Shown here piece after piece: positions 40,379 through 49,913 of a stretch of DNA of 64,000 bases. How positions within the stretch are numbered: position 1 is the first letter of the stretch; the number at the start of each line of letters is the position of its first letter. The DNA comes from an uncultured Schlesneria sp. (lineage in GTDB: Bacteria > Planctomycetota > Planctomycetia > Planctomycetales > Planctomycetaceae). Under the pieces are notes generated by a model. That model was not told the DNA's origin and did no database searches. It saw nothing but the letters and a program-made list of their open reading frames with translations. The stretch spans positions 38,394 to 102,393 of the forward strand of contig CAILLA010000209.1 of NCBI GenBank assembly GCA_903834925.1, written 5' to 3'. Made by a program: the position numbers and the translations under genes.

Positions 40379-41701
40379 ATGGCTTTCGGTTTTGGCAAGA
40401 AACGCGACGATTTCGACGACGAAGATGAAGATGACGAAGAAGAAGAGGAAGTCGATCTCGTCAATTTTCAGGGAGCCATGAACGGTAATACTGCGGATAT
40501 GGCGGCAAACGCACGCCTTGTACAGGCCGCATTACGTCCAACAAAGGACATGATTACCGACGCCTTGGAACGCCGTGCCGAAACGATTCGTGTTGACGTC
40601 AAGGGCGAAAAAGCCCAAGTTGCTTTATCAATTGACGGAATGCCTTTCGCCGGTGGACGACTTGCAAAGTTGCAGGCGACCGCGATCACCCAGATGCTGA
40701 AAGTCTTATGTGGATTGGATGCTCGTCTAAAGGGTAAGCATCAGGCCGGCGGCGTCAAAGCGGAATTTCACGGGACGAAGTACGAACTGACGGTCGATAT
40801 TGCGCCGCAACCCGATGCTACGGAACGATTAACGGTTCGAATTCGCAATCTCAGCCACAAGCTGGAAACCCCGGTTGATCTCGGTTTCAGTGATTCTTTG
40901 AGACAAACCATTCGTGACATTACTGGTCATCGGCATGGAATCATTGTGTGTTGTGGGATGCCAGGTTCCGGTGTGACAACGACAACCTATGCGCTCCTTC
41001 GCGGAATCGATGTCTACCTTTATTCGATCTACTCGATCGCGAAAACCGATCGCGAATTGCTGAATATCAAAAAGTTTGAGGTCAATCCTGGTGATGATTT
41101 GCAAACTTCGATGATGCGAATGATCCGCGAAGAGGCAGACGTGATCTTTGTCGATCCCATTCGTGATGCAGATACAACGCAACAATTGATGAGTGTTGCC
41201 GATCGAATCTGTATCATCAGCGAAATGCAGGCGAAGGATTGTGCGACCGCGATTGCTCAGCTTGTTGAATGGTCGGGTGATCCACAAAAGGCGAGCGAAC
41301 TGATCGACGGCGCATTCAGCGCAAAACTGGTTCGGCTGTTGTGTACACAATGTCGTGAGGCGTTCCGGCCGAATCCAAAGCTTCTCGAAAAGGTCGGTCT
41401 CCCTCCGGAAACGAAAGTGCTTTACCGTAAAGGTGAACCAGCGGTTGACGAAAAGACCGGTGAAGAAGACGACCCCTGCGAAAAATGCGGCGGCGTTGGT
41501 TTTTATGGTCGGATGGCCATGATGGAAGTGATCCTTCTCTCTGATCCGATCCGGAAACTGGTTGCGGAAGGTGCTCCTCCCGATCAAATCAAGGCACTCG
41601 CCCGGGCAGAAGGCTGTTTGACGTTCCACAAAGACGGTTTGCGGCTGGTCGCCGAGGGAAAAACGTCGCTGGAAGAGCTTCAGCGGGTCTTCAAGGGCTG
41701 A
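40379..41701 (+). CDS. GspE/PilB-type secretion ATPase homolog with degenerate ATP-binding motifs
   Basis: Overall GspE fold and zinc motif CTQC...CEKCGGVGFYGRMAMMEVI, but Walker A reads GMPGSGVTTTTY and Walker B region reads VIFVDPIRDADT. Confidence 0.85.
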   Translation: MAFGFGKKRDDFDDEDEDDEEEEEVDLVNFQGAMNGNTADMAANARLVQAALRPTKDMITDALERRAETIRVDVKGEKAQVALSIDGMPFAGGRLAKLQATAITQMLKVLCGLDARLKGKHQAGGVKAEFHGTKYELTVDIAPQPDATERLTVRIRNLSHKLETPVDLGFSDSLRQTIRDITGHRHGIIVCCGMPGSGVTTTTYALLRGIDVYLYSIYSIAKTDRELLNIKKFEVNPGDDLQTSMMRMIREEADVIFVDPIRDADTTQQLMSVADRICIISEMQAKDCATAIAQLVEWSGDPQKASELIDGAFSAKLVRLLCTQCREAFRPNPKLLEKVGLPPETKVLYRKGEPAVDEKTGEEDDPCEKCGGVGFYGRMAMMEVILLSDPIRKLVAEGAPPDQIKALARAEGCLTFHKDGLRLVAEGKTSLEELQRVFKG

Positions 41702-41743
41702 TTTTTTTCGTCTTTCCGGCAATTCGTGCTGAATCTGGGTATG

Positions 41744-41810
41744 ACTTACCCCAGAAATCTGGGTTAACACGTCCAAACACCCCGAAATTCGGGTTGATCC
41801 GTTTGGACGT
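41744..41810. promoter_or_regulatory. Nested inverted repeats between the gspE-like gene and the autotransporter gene
   Basis: CCCAGA-aa-TCTGGG; ACGTCCAAAC (41769-41778)...GTTTGGACGT (41801-41810) enclosing CCCGAA-a-TTCGGG. Confidence 0.6.
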
Positions 41811-41926
41811 CGTGGTTACAACGCGCCCTTCTCCCATATCAGACATTTCGTTTGCACGTCTCATTTGTCCGAAGAACGGACGCGGTTCATTCTGCGCCCA
41901 GCCAGCCCCATCGTAGAGGTGCCTCG

Positions 41927-44900
41927 ATGCACGTGTCGCTTCCTCGACGTTATCACCATGTCGGCCGCTCCATGCGGTTCCTGCTGTGGATTTGCTTCGG
42001 CCTGTTGGCCGTCGTCCCCTGGCAGGCTATCTGCGGTCAGGATCAGGCTGAAAAGCCCGTCGTTGACAAAAGGCCCGACACGAAAAATCGTGACTTTGAT
42101 GGCGATCCGGCCGAGCGATCGGCTGATGAGTCATCATCGGACGAAAAGTCAAAGCCGGTTCAGTCGACTACATCGAAGCGAGCTGCTAAGGTCTCAGGTC
42201 CTTTGCTGACCTTCCGAGGCCAGGACGCACCATTGCAGATGTCCCCGATTCAGATGGGCCCCGAGACGCCGCGGGGGCCCGAGGTTGAAGACCCCGGTTT
42301 CCTGGCAAGTGACCGGGTTACCGGCCGTACCGGAGAGGCGCTTGGAAGTCTATTTCGAATTGGCGGATTAACCGGCCCTGCGATTGGCCGCAGAAATTCA
42401 TTGTTCCCCATCGAATACATGCCGTACTCGCTGGTCGACAATAACCTGATCTTTGCCGACTTTCGTGGTTTTAAGAGTACCACAGACACCTGGGGTACGA
42501 ATTTAGGCGGCGGCTACCGTCGTTACATTCCTCAACTGGATCGAATCTTCGGTGTCAACGCGTTCTTCGATTATGACAACACCAGTGGTTCAACCTTCCG
42601 GCAAGTTGGATTCGGTGCCGAATGGTTAGGTTCACTCTACGATCTTCGTGGTAATGCCTACTTCCCGACAGGACAGTCAGCGGTGCAAACCAGCCTGGTC
42701 AATGTCGATGGAACACAACAATTCGTCGGACACCTGTTGACCGTCAATAAGCTGCATACGTTTAACAATGCTCTGCACGGATTTGACGGTGAAATTGGCG
42801 TTCCGATTCCCGGTCCAGTCCCTGAACGACATGACGTCCGAGTGTTCGGAGGCGGTTACTGGTATGAAAGTGATCTCATCCAATCATTTGGTGGTTGGAA
42901 GACACGAATTCAGGCCAATGTTATTCCCAGTGTCTCACTGCAACTGGAAGTGACCCACGATCAACAATTCAAGACCAATGTGGTCTTCGGCGGTTCGTGG
43001 AGTTATGGCGGGTTCAGGCAATCCCCTGGCACACCGAAATCGCAGTACGACCGCATGACAACGCCAGTCATCCGAAACTACAACATCATTGTGGGAACCG
43101 CGTATCAAACAGATATCGGAACCGTCGTCGACGACCCCACCACGAACAAGCCCTACTTCTTCGAATTCGTCGACAGCAATTCCAAAGCACCCGTCGTCAA
43201 TGGCATCGTCGGCAACGGTACCTATGAAAACCCCTATCAGGTGTTCACGAATGCTCAAAAAGCACTTCTTATCGATACACCAGCACCAACAGGAAGCGAC
43301 CTTCGCGGTATCATCTTCGTTAAAGGGGACAGCGTTTTTGACTCGAAAGTTAATCCTGTCGACAATCCAACCGTCGCGCTCCAGGACAATGTTCGTGTAC
43401 TTGGCGGATCAGCAACTGTTGAGCATGTCGTAAATACGAATGCATTAAATTCAGACGCCAGTCTGAGCACCTACTTGCGATTGCCGCAAGGCACTGGCGC
43501 TAAGCCCGAATTCGACAACACGCCGATCAACCCCACGACCAATGCTTCGATTACTCTTGCCAACTACTCTGAATTCAGCGGATTCAATGTCAATACCCCT
43601 GTCGGGATAGGAATCTACGGTGCCGGGATCACGGGATCGACCCAATACAGTACCGTTCGCCAAACGAACGTCACTGGTGCCGGTTTAAATTCTGTCGTTC
43701 TTGATAACACCGCTGGCACGATCCTATTCCAGGGCGATGCCATCACTTCCTCAGGCAAGACAGACGCAACGACGTTCCTCGTCAGTAATACACAGGCGAA
43801 TGGTCAAGTCTACTTCACACAAGATTTGTTGAATGCAACCGGCAAAGCCACGCCGGGTACAATTACGAACGACATTACAGCCACGAACATTATCAGCACA
43901 ACGTTAGAGGTTAAAGGGACAAAAGCAAATAGTAGGGTCGACTTCTCGAATTCGACCGTTAATGACTCTGGTGCCAATGGTATTCAAATTCATGACAACA
44001 ATGGCTACGTCGCGATTGGAAATGCAAACCTGACCGATGACGTTGCCACGGCACTTGGCATTATCAACGACAACAATGTGTTTTCCAGTAACGGGACGCT
44101 GACGATTACTAACTCAGGTGGCGATTCAATTGTCATTCAAAACCTCGGTTTAAACGGGAGTGCGCAGTTTCCTGGCGACCCGAATGTTCCCGTCGGTGTC
44201 AATATTCTGAATCGTAACAACGGCCGTGGAATTTATATTAATGACAATCTCGGAAGTACCTCCTTCACAACAGGCGTGAATATTGTCTCCCCTGCCAACG
44301 TTCCGTTTGCCGCGATTGACTATCAACACAACGGAATACTGCAAACCGTCAACGGTGTTTCTACGAAAGTCGGCGGGAACGCCAGCTTCAACAACATTTC
44401 GATCACTGGTGGTGGACGTGGAATCTTGATCGGGCCACTCGTTGCGACAGATCCAACGAACTACGGTACGTTCACAGTGTCAGGTTCGACCACGATCACA
44501 GGCACGAACGATGTTGCGATCGAGGTTATCAACGACAACTCAACCGTAGTCTTCGGCACCGGGACTGTCGGTGGCTTAACAACGATCAATAATCCACTCA
44601 ATATCGGCATCGAGGTTCTGTCAAATAACGGAACGGTCAATTTCGGTGGAACCACGACAATCAATCAACCCGCCACAAATCTTCCGGGCAATCCAACGTT
44701 TCCAGCGATCAATATTCAGAGCAATACGAACCTGCTGAGTTCCGTTTCGTTTAACTTTGCGGATATCGTCGGCGGTAACGCTACCGGGAATCAACAACAA
44801 ACTGGTGTAAACATCGGCGGTGTCGGGGCGTTTGCGAATCCTGCACAAGTCAATTTCACCAGGCTGGATATTCTCGGTTTGCAAAATGGGACTGGTTTGT

Positions 44901-46504
44901 TGGTTAACAACGAAGGGACAGCTCCAACCCCGGCACAGAACGGCGTTGCCGGGACTGCTGGCTATGGATTGTACATTGGCAGCGGACACATTCTTGTGAC
45001 AGGTGGACCTGCGGTCGATATTGAGAATTCGACCATGAGCGTGACTTTGAATAGTGTCACGGACTCGCCATCATTAACCCAGGCACCGCAATATGGGATC
45101 AATCTGCTGAACGACAATGCCATTGTCGCGACCAATCTACCCCAGTTGAATCAATTCATGTTCACGCTGGGGGCATTGCCGCCTGCAGCGCAGAATTCGG
45201 CAGGTATTATCACGGGTGCCACTGTCGCGGGGATCAATCTCAACCAGACCAGTCAGAACCTCATTCAGACCGGTGCCGTCGAAATCAACAGCGTGACACT
45301 TCAGGCCAACCAAATTGGGTTGAGTGCTAACAATCTGCTGCAGTTGAGTGTTAGCAATTCCGCCTTCATCAATAATGTTGGTGGCGGGGTCGGTAATCCG
45401 AGCGCTGGAATTGTCGGTCAAACGGGTGCTGGCATCGACGCGCTCAATACACCACGTGTCGACGTAGAGTACTCAACCTTTACTCTCAATGGCACTGTAT
45501 TCAATGATCACGCCATTTATCTGCATGCCACAACTCCGCTGATCCAACCGGGAATCTCGGGAGTCCCGATTTCGAACAACGGTACGGCGACGGCGGGCAA
45601 GTATGTCTGGAGTATTGACAATAATAGTAATAGCGCGACCGGCAATTTCATCGGTGGCTTCATAGGTTCCGCCGCTGCCGGCGACGTGGTGCTGGTTGCA
45701 GGCCCCCCAACGGCACCGCTGACGTATTTGGCGCCGGGAACTGCAACGTCGCCAATTAATCTCTTGCCGGTCCCTCTGGTGTTTCAATTCGATAATAATC
45801 TTGTGACCGTACAAACATCGGCATTAGGTGTCCCTGTTGCGGCTGTCGACGTCCACTGGACGGGTCAAATCGATCTCGCCTCGACGGTCGCGAATATCAC
45901 TTCTTCTATGAACTACAATACGGTGAATCTGGCTGGAAACGACTATGCCTTCTGGGTGCAGAACGCGAGCTCGCAATATGCGACGAACTTTCTGATCGAA
46001 AATAACATCATCCAGGCAAATAATGGGGGTAATACAGGTATCTTGATTAATGACCTGAATCAAACGAACTTGACGATCGACAACAATAACATGAATTTCC
46101 TAACCGCTGTCGTCAATGGGCTCGTGACCAATCCAGATTATGGGATGAGAATCTCTGTTGCCAATACGTCAACAAACACCTCGTCAATGAATATTTCTTA
46201 CAACACAATAAAGATGGCGCAAGGGCCACTGGATCAAGCGATCGTCTTCCCGACGATGTATGCCCCCGCATCCATCATATTTAACGGGAATAATATCAAC
46301 ATTACCGGTGCTCAGCCAATTGCCGGTCAAGGGATTCAGTTCCAGCTCGTGAATGGAGCACCTGTTCGACTTGGTGGAACAGTCAATAACATCATTTCGG
46401 TCAATGGAAACGGAGCAGGCATCAGGCCGATTAACTGGTTCAGTCCGATACCATCCACCGTGACACAAGGTCAATTCATTATCAACGGAGCTTTCGGGCC
46501 GTGA
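41927..46504 (+). CDS. Inverse autotransporter (intimin/invasin-type beta-domain) with beta-helix-like passenger
   Basis: Signal peptide; GVNAFFDYDNTSGSTFRQVGFGAEWLGSLYDLRGNAYFPTGQ is IAT_beta-like; about 1100-aa C-terminal region rich in short G/N/T beta repeats (e.g. NNGTVNFGGTTTINQP, IENNIIQANNGGNTGILINDLNQTNLTIDNNNMNF). Confidence 0.8.
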   Translation: MHVSLPRRYHHVGRSMRFLLWICFGLLAVVPWQAICGQDQAEKPVVDKRPDTKNRDFDGDPAERSADESSSDEKSKPVQSTTSKRAAKVSGPLLTFRGQDAPLQMSPIQMGPETPRGPEVEDPGFLASDRVTGRTGEALGSLFRIGGLTGPAIGRRNSLFPIEYMPYSLVDNNLIFADFRGFKSTTDTWGTNLGGGYRRYIPQLDRIFGVNAFFDYDNTSGSTFRQVGFGAEWLGSLYDLRGNAYFPTGQSAVQTSLVNVDGTQQFVGHLLTVNKLHTFNNALHGFDGEIGVPIPGPVPERHDVRVFGGGYWYESDLIQSFGGWKTRIQANVIPSVSLQLEVTHDQQFKTNVVFGGSWSYGGFRQSPGTPKSQYDRMTTPVIRNYNIIVGTAYQTDIGTVVDDPTTNKPYFFEFVDSNSKAPVVNGIVGNGTYENPYQVFTNAQKALLIDTPAPTGSDLRGIIFVKGDSVFDSKVNPVDNPTVALQDNVRVLGGSATVEHVVNTNALNSDASLSTYLRLPQGTGAKPEFDNTPINPTTNASITLANYSEFSGFNVNTPVGIGIYGAGITGSTQYSTVRQTNVTGAGLNSVVLDNTAGTILFQGDAITSSGKTDATTFLVSNTQANGQVYFTQDLLNATGKATPGTITNDITATNIISTTLEVKGTKANSRVDFSNSTVNDSGANGIQIHDNNGYVAIGNANLTDDVATALGIINDNNVFSSNGTLTITNSGGDSIVIQNLGLNGSAQFPGDPNVPVGVNILNRNNGRGIYINDNLGSTSFTTGVNIVSPANVPFAAIDYQHNGILQTVNGVSTKVGGNASFNNISITGGGRGILIGPLVATDPTNYGTFTVSGSTTITGTNDVAIEVINDNSTVVFGTGTVGGLTTINNPLNIGIEVLSNNGTVNFGGTTTINQPATNLPGNPTFPAINIQSNTNLLSSVSFNFADIVGGNATGNQQQTGVNIGGVGAFANPAQVNFTRLDILGLQNGTGLLVNNEGTAPTPAQNGVAGTAGYGLYIGSGHILVTGGPAVDIENSTMSVTLNSVTDSPSLTQAPQYGINLLNDNAIVATNLPQLNQFMFTLGALPPAAQNSAGIITGATVAGINLNQTSQNLIQTGAVEINSVTLQANQIGLSANNLLQLSVSNSAFINNVGGGVGNPSAGIVGQTGAGIDALNTPRVDVEYSTFTLNGTVFNDHAIYLHATTPLIQPGISGVPISNNGTATAGKYVWSIDNNSNSATGNFIGGFIGSAAAGDVVLVAGPPTAPLTYLAPGTATSPINLLPVPLVFQFDNNLVTVQTSALGVPVAAVDVHWTGQIDLASTVANITSSMNYNTVNLAGNDYAFWVQNASSQYATNFLIENNIIQANNGGNTGILINDLNQTNLTIDNNNMNFLTAVVNGLVTNPDYGMRISVANTSTNTSSMNISYNTIKMAQGPLDQAIVFPTMYAPASIIFNGNNINITGAQPIAGQGIQFQLVNGAPVRLGGTVNNIISVNGNGAGIRPINWFSPIPSTVTQGQFIINGAFGP

Positions 46505-46615
46505 GATGATTAAAACCGGGCATTTGATGATACGGATTTCGATGCCCGTCGTACGAAGCGATGTGTGCGTCCCCCCACTAGCATAGCTTGAAGCGAACAG
46601 TCGCACTGGATTGCT

Positions 46616-47686
46616 TTAGGGAATGACTCCGGCTGCATGGCGAAAGATCAAATCTGCGATATGGTCGGGATCTTCGGTTCCGACGATATCGATGGGGTGG
46701 CACTCGTCGAGATTGCGGAACCATGTCGTCTGGCGTTTCGCGAATTGGTGGGTGCGGATTTTGATCGTTTCTTTCAGACGGTCGACGGATGGATGAGAAC
46801 CATTTGTTCGAGACTCCGTTCCCATCGTGATTTCTGTTGGTGACTTTAAGTCCAGACAGTCGATCACCTCTTTATAGCCCAGTCCCTGGCGGGCGGTGTG
46901 GCTGAGCGTGTGTGGCTGCGAGATCAGGTGCCTGACTTCAGCGATCAACCCCTTGGCAAACATCTGTTCGACCCGTTCGTCGATTCGGCGATACAGCCAA
47001 TCTCTGGGTGGAGAAATCCAATAAACATGCGGGGGACGTTCATGAAGCGGTCTGAGTCCTTGCTGCTGGAGTGTCGACAACGGCTGGCCCAGTATTTCAA
47101 ATACTTCCAAAGCTCGGATAATCCGCCGTTGATCGTTGGGATGCAGTCGTTTGGCCGAGATCGGGTCGACTTGCTGCAGTCGGTCATGCAAAGCGACTGC
47201 CCCTTCCGATTGAGCCAAACATTCCAGTCGTTGCCGGATTTCCCAGTTTGCAGGTGGGCCTTCGAAGACACCTCGCAGAAGTCCACGCAAATAGAGTCCT
47301 GCACCACCGACAAATAATGGAGTATTCCCGCGTGCGATGATACTGCGGCAGGCGATTTCGGCTGCTGCCAGGTACTCGGCCAGGCTGAATTCTTCGTGCG
47401 GGTCCAGGATATCGATCAGATGATGAGGCACGCGAGATTTCTCGTTGGCAGACGGTTTTGCCGTACCAATATCCATCCCACGGTAGACAGTCATCGAGTC
47501 AAGTGCGACGATTTCCGCCTGAAGCCGTTCGGCCAGTCGCATGGAAACAGCGGTCTTCCCACAGGCCGTGGGGCCTGTCAGAATCCAGCATTTCGGCAAT
47601 AAATCGGCAGCAAAAGACACGAAAACACTCAATCTTCCTGGTCGAAAAACAAAGGGAGCAATGGGAATTCCGAAGCGTGAATTCAA
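46616..47686 (-). CDS. miaA: tRNA dimethylallyltransferase
   Basis: WILTGPTACGKTAVSMRLAERL, IVALDSMTVYRGMDIGTAKP, PHHLIDILDPHEEFS, FVGGAGLYLRGLLRG, QRRIIRALEV, RQGLGYKEV. Confidence 0.95.
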   Translation of the reverse strand: MNSRFGIPIAPFVFRPGRLSVFVSFAADLLPKCWILTGPTACGKTAVSMRLAERLQAEIVALDSMTVYRGMDIGTAKPSANEKSRVPHHLIDILDPHEEFSLAEYLAAAEIACRSIIARGNTPLFVGGAGLYLRGLLRGVFEGPPANWEIRQRLECLAQSEGAVALHDRLQQVDPISAKRLHPNDQRRIIRALEVFEILGQPLSTLQQQGLRPLHERPPHVYWISPPRDWLYRRIDERVEQMFAKGLIAEVRHLISQPHTLSHTARQGLGYKEVIDCLDLKSPTEITMGTESRTNGSHPSVDRLKETIKIRTHQFAKRQTTWFRNLDECHPIDIVGTEDPDHIADLIFRHAAGVIP

Positions 47687-47842
47687 CCCAATTCAGAAAT
47701 TTGACGTTGTCAATTACAATTCAGAGTCATATCGTTTACATGCAGTAGTTCGGGTTTTATCCCCACGACACGGATAGTAACGGCCACCGGGCATGATCGT
47801 GAAGCGCCACCGAAATTCTTCGCCGCTTCGACTAGAATTCGC

Positions 47843-48592
47843 GTGAAAGGTCAAATGATGAAGCTGACGTCACTTGGGGACTGCTCAATCAGGATCAGGT
47901 CGCAAAATGCGGTTCGGAACTTCTTCTTACAGTTGTTCGTGATCGCGACAGCCGTTTTTTTGATGGAGGCAGCAAACGCTATGGCCGAGCCAAAAAAGGG
48001 GCCGCAACAAGAATCAGAGTCCGCTGGAACGGCCCCTCCAGTGGCAACGATCGAAGAAGCAACATTCGGTTCGGGATGCTTCTGGTGTACTGAAGCGGTC
48101 TTTCAGCAACTGAAAGGGGTCAAGTCAGTCGTTTCAGGATATAGCGGTGGAAGAACCAAGAACCCGACGTACGAAGAAGTCTGCACGGGAACGACAGGTC
48201 ATGCAGAAGTGATTCGGGTCACGTTCGATCCGACCGTCGTTACGTATGTCGATCTATTGGAAGTGTTTTGGAAAACTCACGATCCGACAACGCTGAATCG
48301 TCAGGGGGCAGACCATGGAACCCAATATCGGTCGGTGATTTTCTATCACGACGAGACGCAGCGAAAGCTGGCCAAGGAATATAAGTTAAAGCTTGATGAA
48401 TCGAAGGCCTTTGACAAACCGATCGTCACCGAAATCTCACCGCTGAAAGAGTTCTACGCCGGGGAAGACTACCACCAGAACTATTTCCGGAATCACCCGG
48501 AAAACCCCTATTGTACAGCAGTCATCAACCGCAAAGTCGCCAAATTCAAAGCGGTCTTCAAGGACAAGTTGAAGAAAAAGGGCGAGCTCTGA
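47843..48592 (+). CDS. msrA: Peptide-methionine (S)-S-oxide reductase
   Basis: ATFGSGCFWCTEAVFQQLKGVKSVVSGYSGG, YEEVCTGTTGHAEVI, DPTTLNRQGADHGTQYRSVIF; N-terminal export-like segment. Confidence 0.95.
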   Translation: MKGQMMKLTSLGDCSIRIRSQNAVRNFFLQLFVIATAVFLMEAANAMAEPKKGPQQESESAGTAPPVATIEEATFGSGCFWCTEAVFQQLKGVKSVVSGYSGGRTKNPTYEEVCTGTTGHAEVIRVTFDPTVVTYVDLLEVFWKTHDPTTLNRQGADHGTQYRSVIFYHDETQRKLAKEYKLKLDESKAFDKPIVTEISPLKEFYAGEDYHQNYFRNHPENPYCTAVINRKVAKFKAVFKDKLKKKGEL

Positions 48593-48628
48593 TCGGTCGG
48601 ATTTCGCACAAAACACCATGAAACGTTA

Positions 48629-48681
48629 GCCCGACGCGCAAGCAAGGGACAACAAGCAAGACCCTCGCTTGCGCGTCGGGC
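48629..48681. terminator. Bidirectional 20-bp-arm hairpin between convergent msrA and lspA
   Basis: GCCCGACGCGCAAGCAAGGG...CCCTCGCTTGCGCGTCGGGC, one mismatch, 13-nt loop. Confidence 0.7.
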
Positions 48682-48699
48682 CATGTTGAATAATCGGGG

Positions 48700-49371
48700 C
48701 TAGGGCAAAGGCCCGTTAACCACCCCGGTGGAGGGGGTGGGGTTTGGTTGGGGTTGCCAGAAGGAATGCAGCACCAACATGATTGCCCCGGTCACAAGGT
48801 AACTGTCCGCGAAGTTAAACGTGGCCCAATGAAATCCGCCGTTGAAAAATACGAAGTCAAGAAAGTCTCGAACTCCATAGATTTGACCTTTCGCGTCCTT
48901 CCAGCCATGCAGACCCAGCCGGTCGTACAGATTGCCCATGGTCCCTGCGAGTAACAGTCCACTGACAATGGTCAGCCACCACGATTCGACCGCCTGGCCT
49001 GTCCATAGAAAATAGGCAATCACTAGGATCGCAATGAGACTCAGCGAGGCGAACAACCAGGTTTGACCTTGTCCGAGACCCCAAAGCGCACCAAGATTAA
49101 ATGTCGTTGCCAGTTGAAAATCGATAGGGACGCCAAGAATGGATCCCTTCCAGACGGCGAAATCCCCTGGAACGTTTAGCCAGCGGAAAACATACCACTT
49201 TGACCAGAGGTCCCAAGCTAAAGCCGAGGCTGACAAGATGGCGAACAGTGCGTATCGCAATGACGGCCGCTTCGCTGGTCCGTTCCGTACAAATTCAGAC
49301 CCAGTTCCGACAACTGTAGAATTTGTCAGTGGGGAATTGATTAACGATGTTCCTCGCGCTTCCGTTCGCAT
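48700..49371 (-). CDS. lspA: Lipoprotein signal peptidase (signal peptidase II)
   Basis: ALAWDLWSKWYVFRWL, GTMGNLYDRLG, RDFLDFVFFNGGFHWATFNFADSYLVTG. Exact start uncertain because it overlaps the upstream gene. Confidence 0.9.
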   Translation of the reverse strand: MRTEARGTSLINSPLTNSTVVGTGSEFVRNGPAKRPSLRYALFAILSASALAWDLWSKWYVFRWLNVPGDFAVWKGSILGVPIDFQLATTFNLGALWGLGQGQTWLFASLSLIAILVIAYFLWTGQAVESWWLTIVSGLLLAGTMGNLYDRLGLHGWKDAKGQIYGVRDFLDFVFFNGGFHWATFNFADSYLVTGAIMLVLHSFWQPQPNPTPSTGVVNGPLP

Positions 49372-49733
49372 TCGACGCAGTTCCTTGCGTAGGGGATTTC
49401 CCGAAGGCGAGTCTTGGGAATCATTGACCGAGCGGCTGGACGTCCCGCTTCACGGCAGCTGACGCAAACACCAAAGGTTTCGTCATTGATTCGCTCGAAT
49501 GCTTCTTCGATCTCTTCCAGAACTTCCTGTTCGTTTTCAACACGTCTTAACGTAAATTCCTGTTCGTAAGTCTCGGTTCCAAGTTCCGCCAAGTGAGTTG
49601 GAGACTTCGATTCTGAACCATTTTCATTTCGATCTAACGCATCTGCCGTCAAGTGTAGCACGTCACCGCGAACACGCGCACGAAGAGTTTGCAAAAGATT
49701 CTTGAACTCGTCCAGCTCGGCTTTTTTCAACAT
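49341..49733 (-). CDS. DksA/TraR-family zinc-finger protein
   Basis: FERINDETFGVCVSCREAGRPAARSMIPKTRLREIPYARNCVECERKRE: C4 zinc-finger signature. Confidence 0.9.
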   Translation of the reverse strand: MLKKAELDEFKNLLQTLRARVRGDVLHLTADALDRNENGSESKSPTHLAELGTETYEQEFTLRRVENEQEVLEEIEEAFERINDETFGVCVSCREAGRPAARSMIPKTRLREIPYARNCVECERKREEHR

Positions 49734-49913
49734 CGGCTTGGTCTCTCGGAAAACCCTACACAGCGGTGCTCATACGGGTGGCGAGCTTGTGATTATACGT
49801 TTCTGTCATAACGAATATCAAGTTGCCCAACAATTTGCGTTTTTAATACGACAAAATACGGGGAAATGTGAACAAACAACCGCTTATAACGAATAATCCG
49901 GTGATTTTTCAGA

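Noticed and set aside
40829-41776. 315-aa minus ORF opposite the gspE-like gene
   Set aside because: Antisense shadow ORF rich in Cys/His/Arg/Phe with no domain signature.
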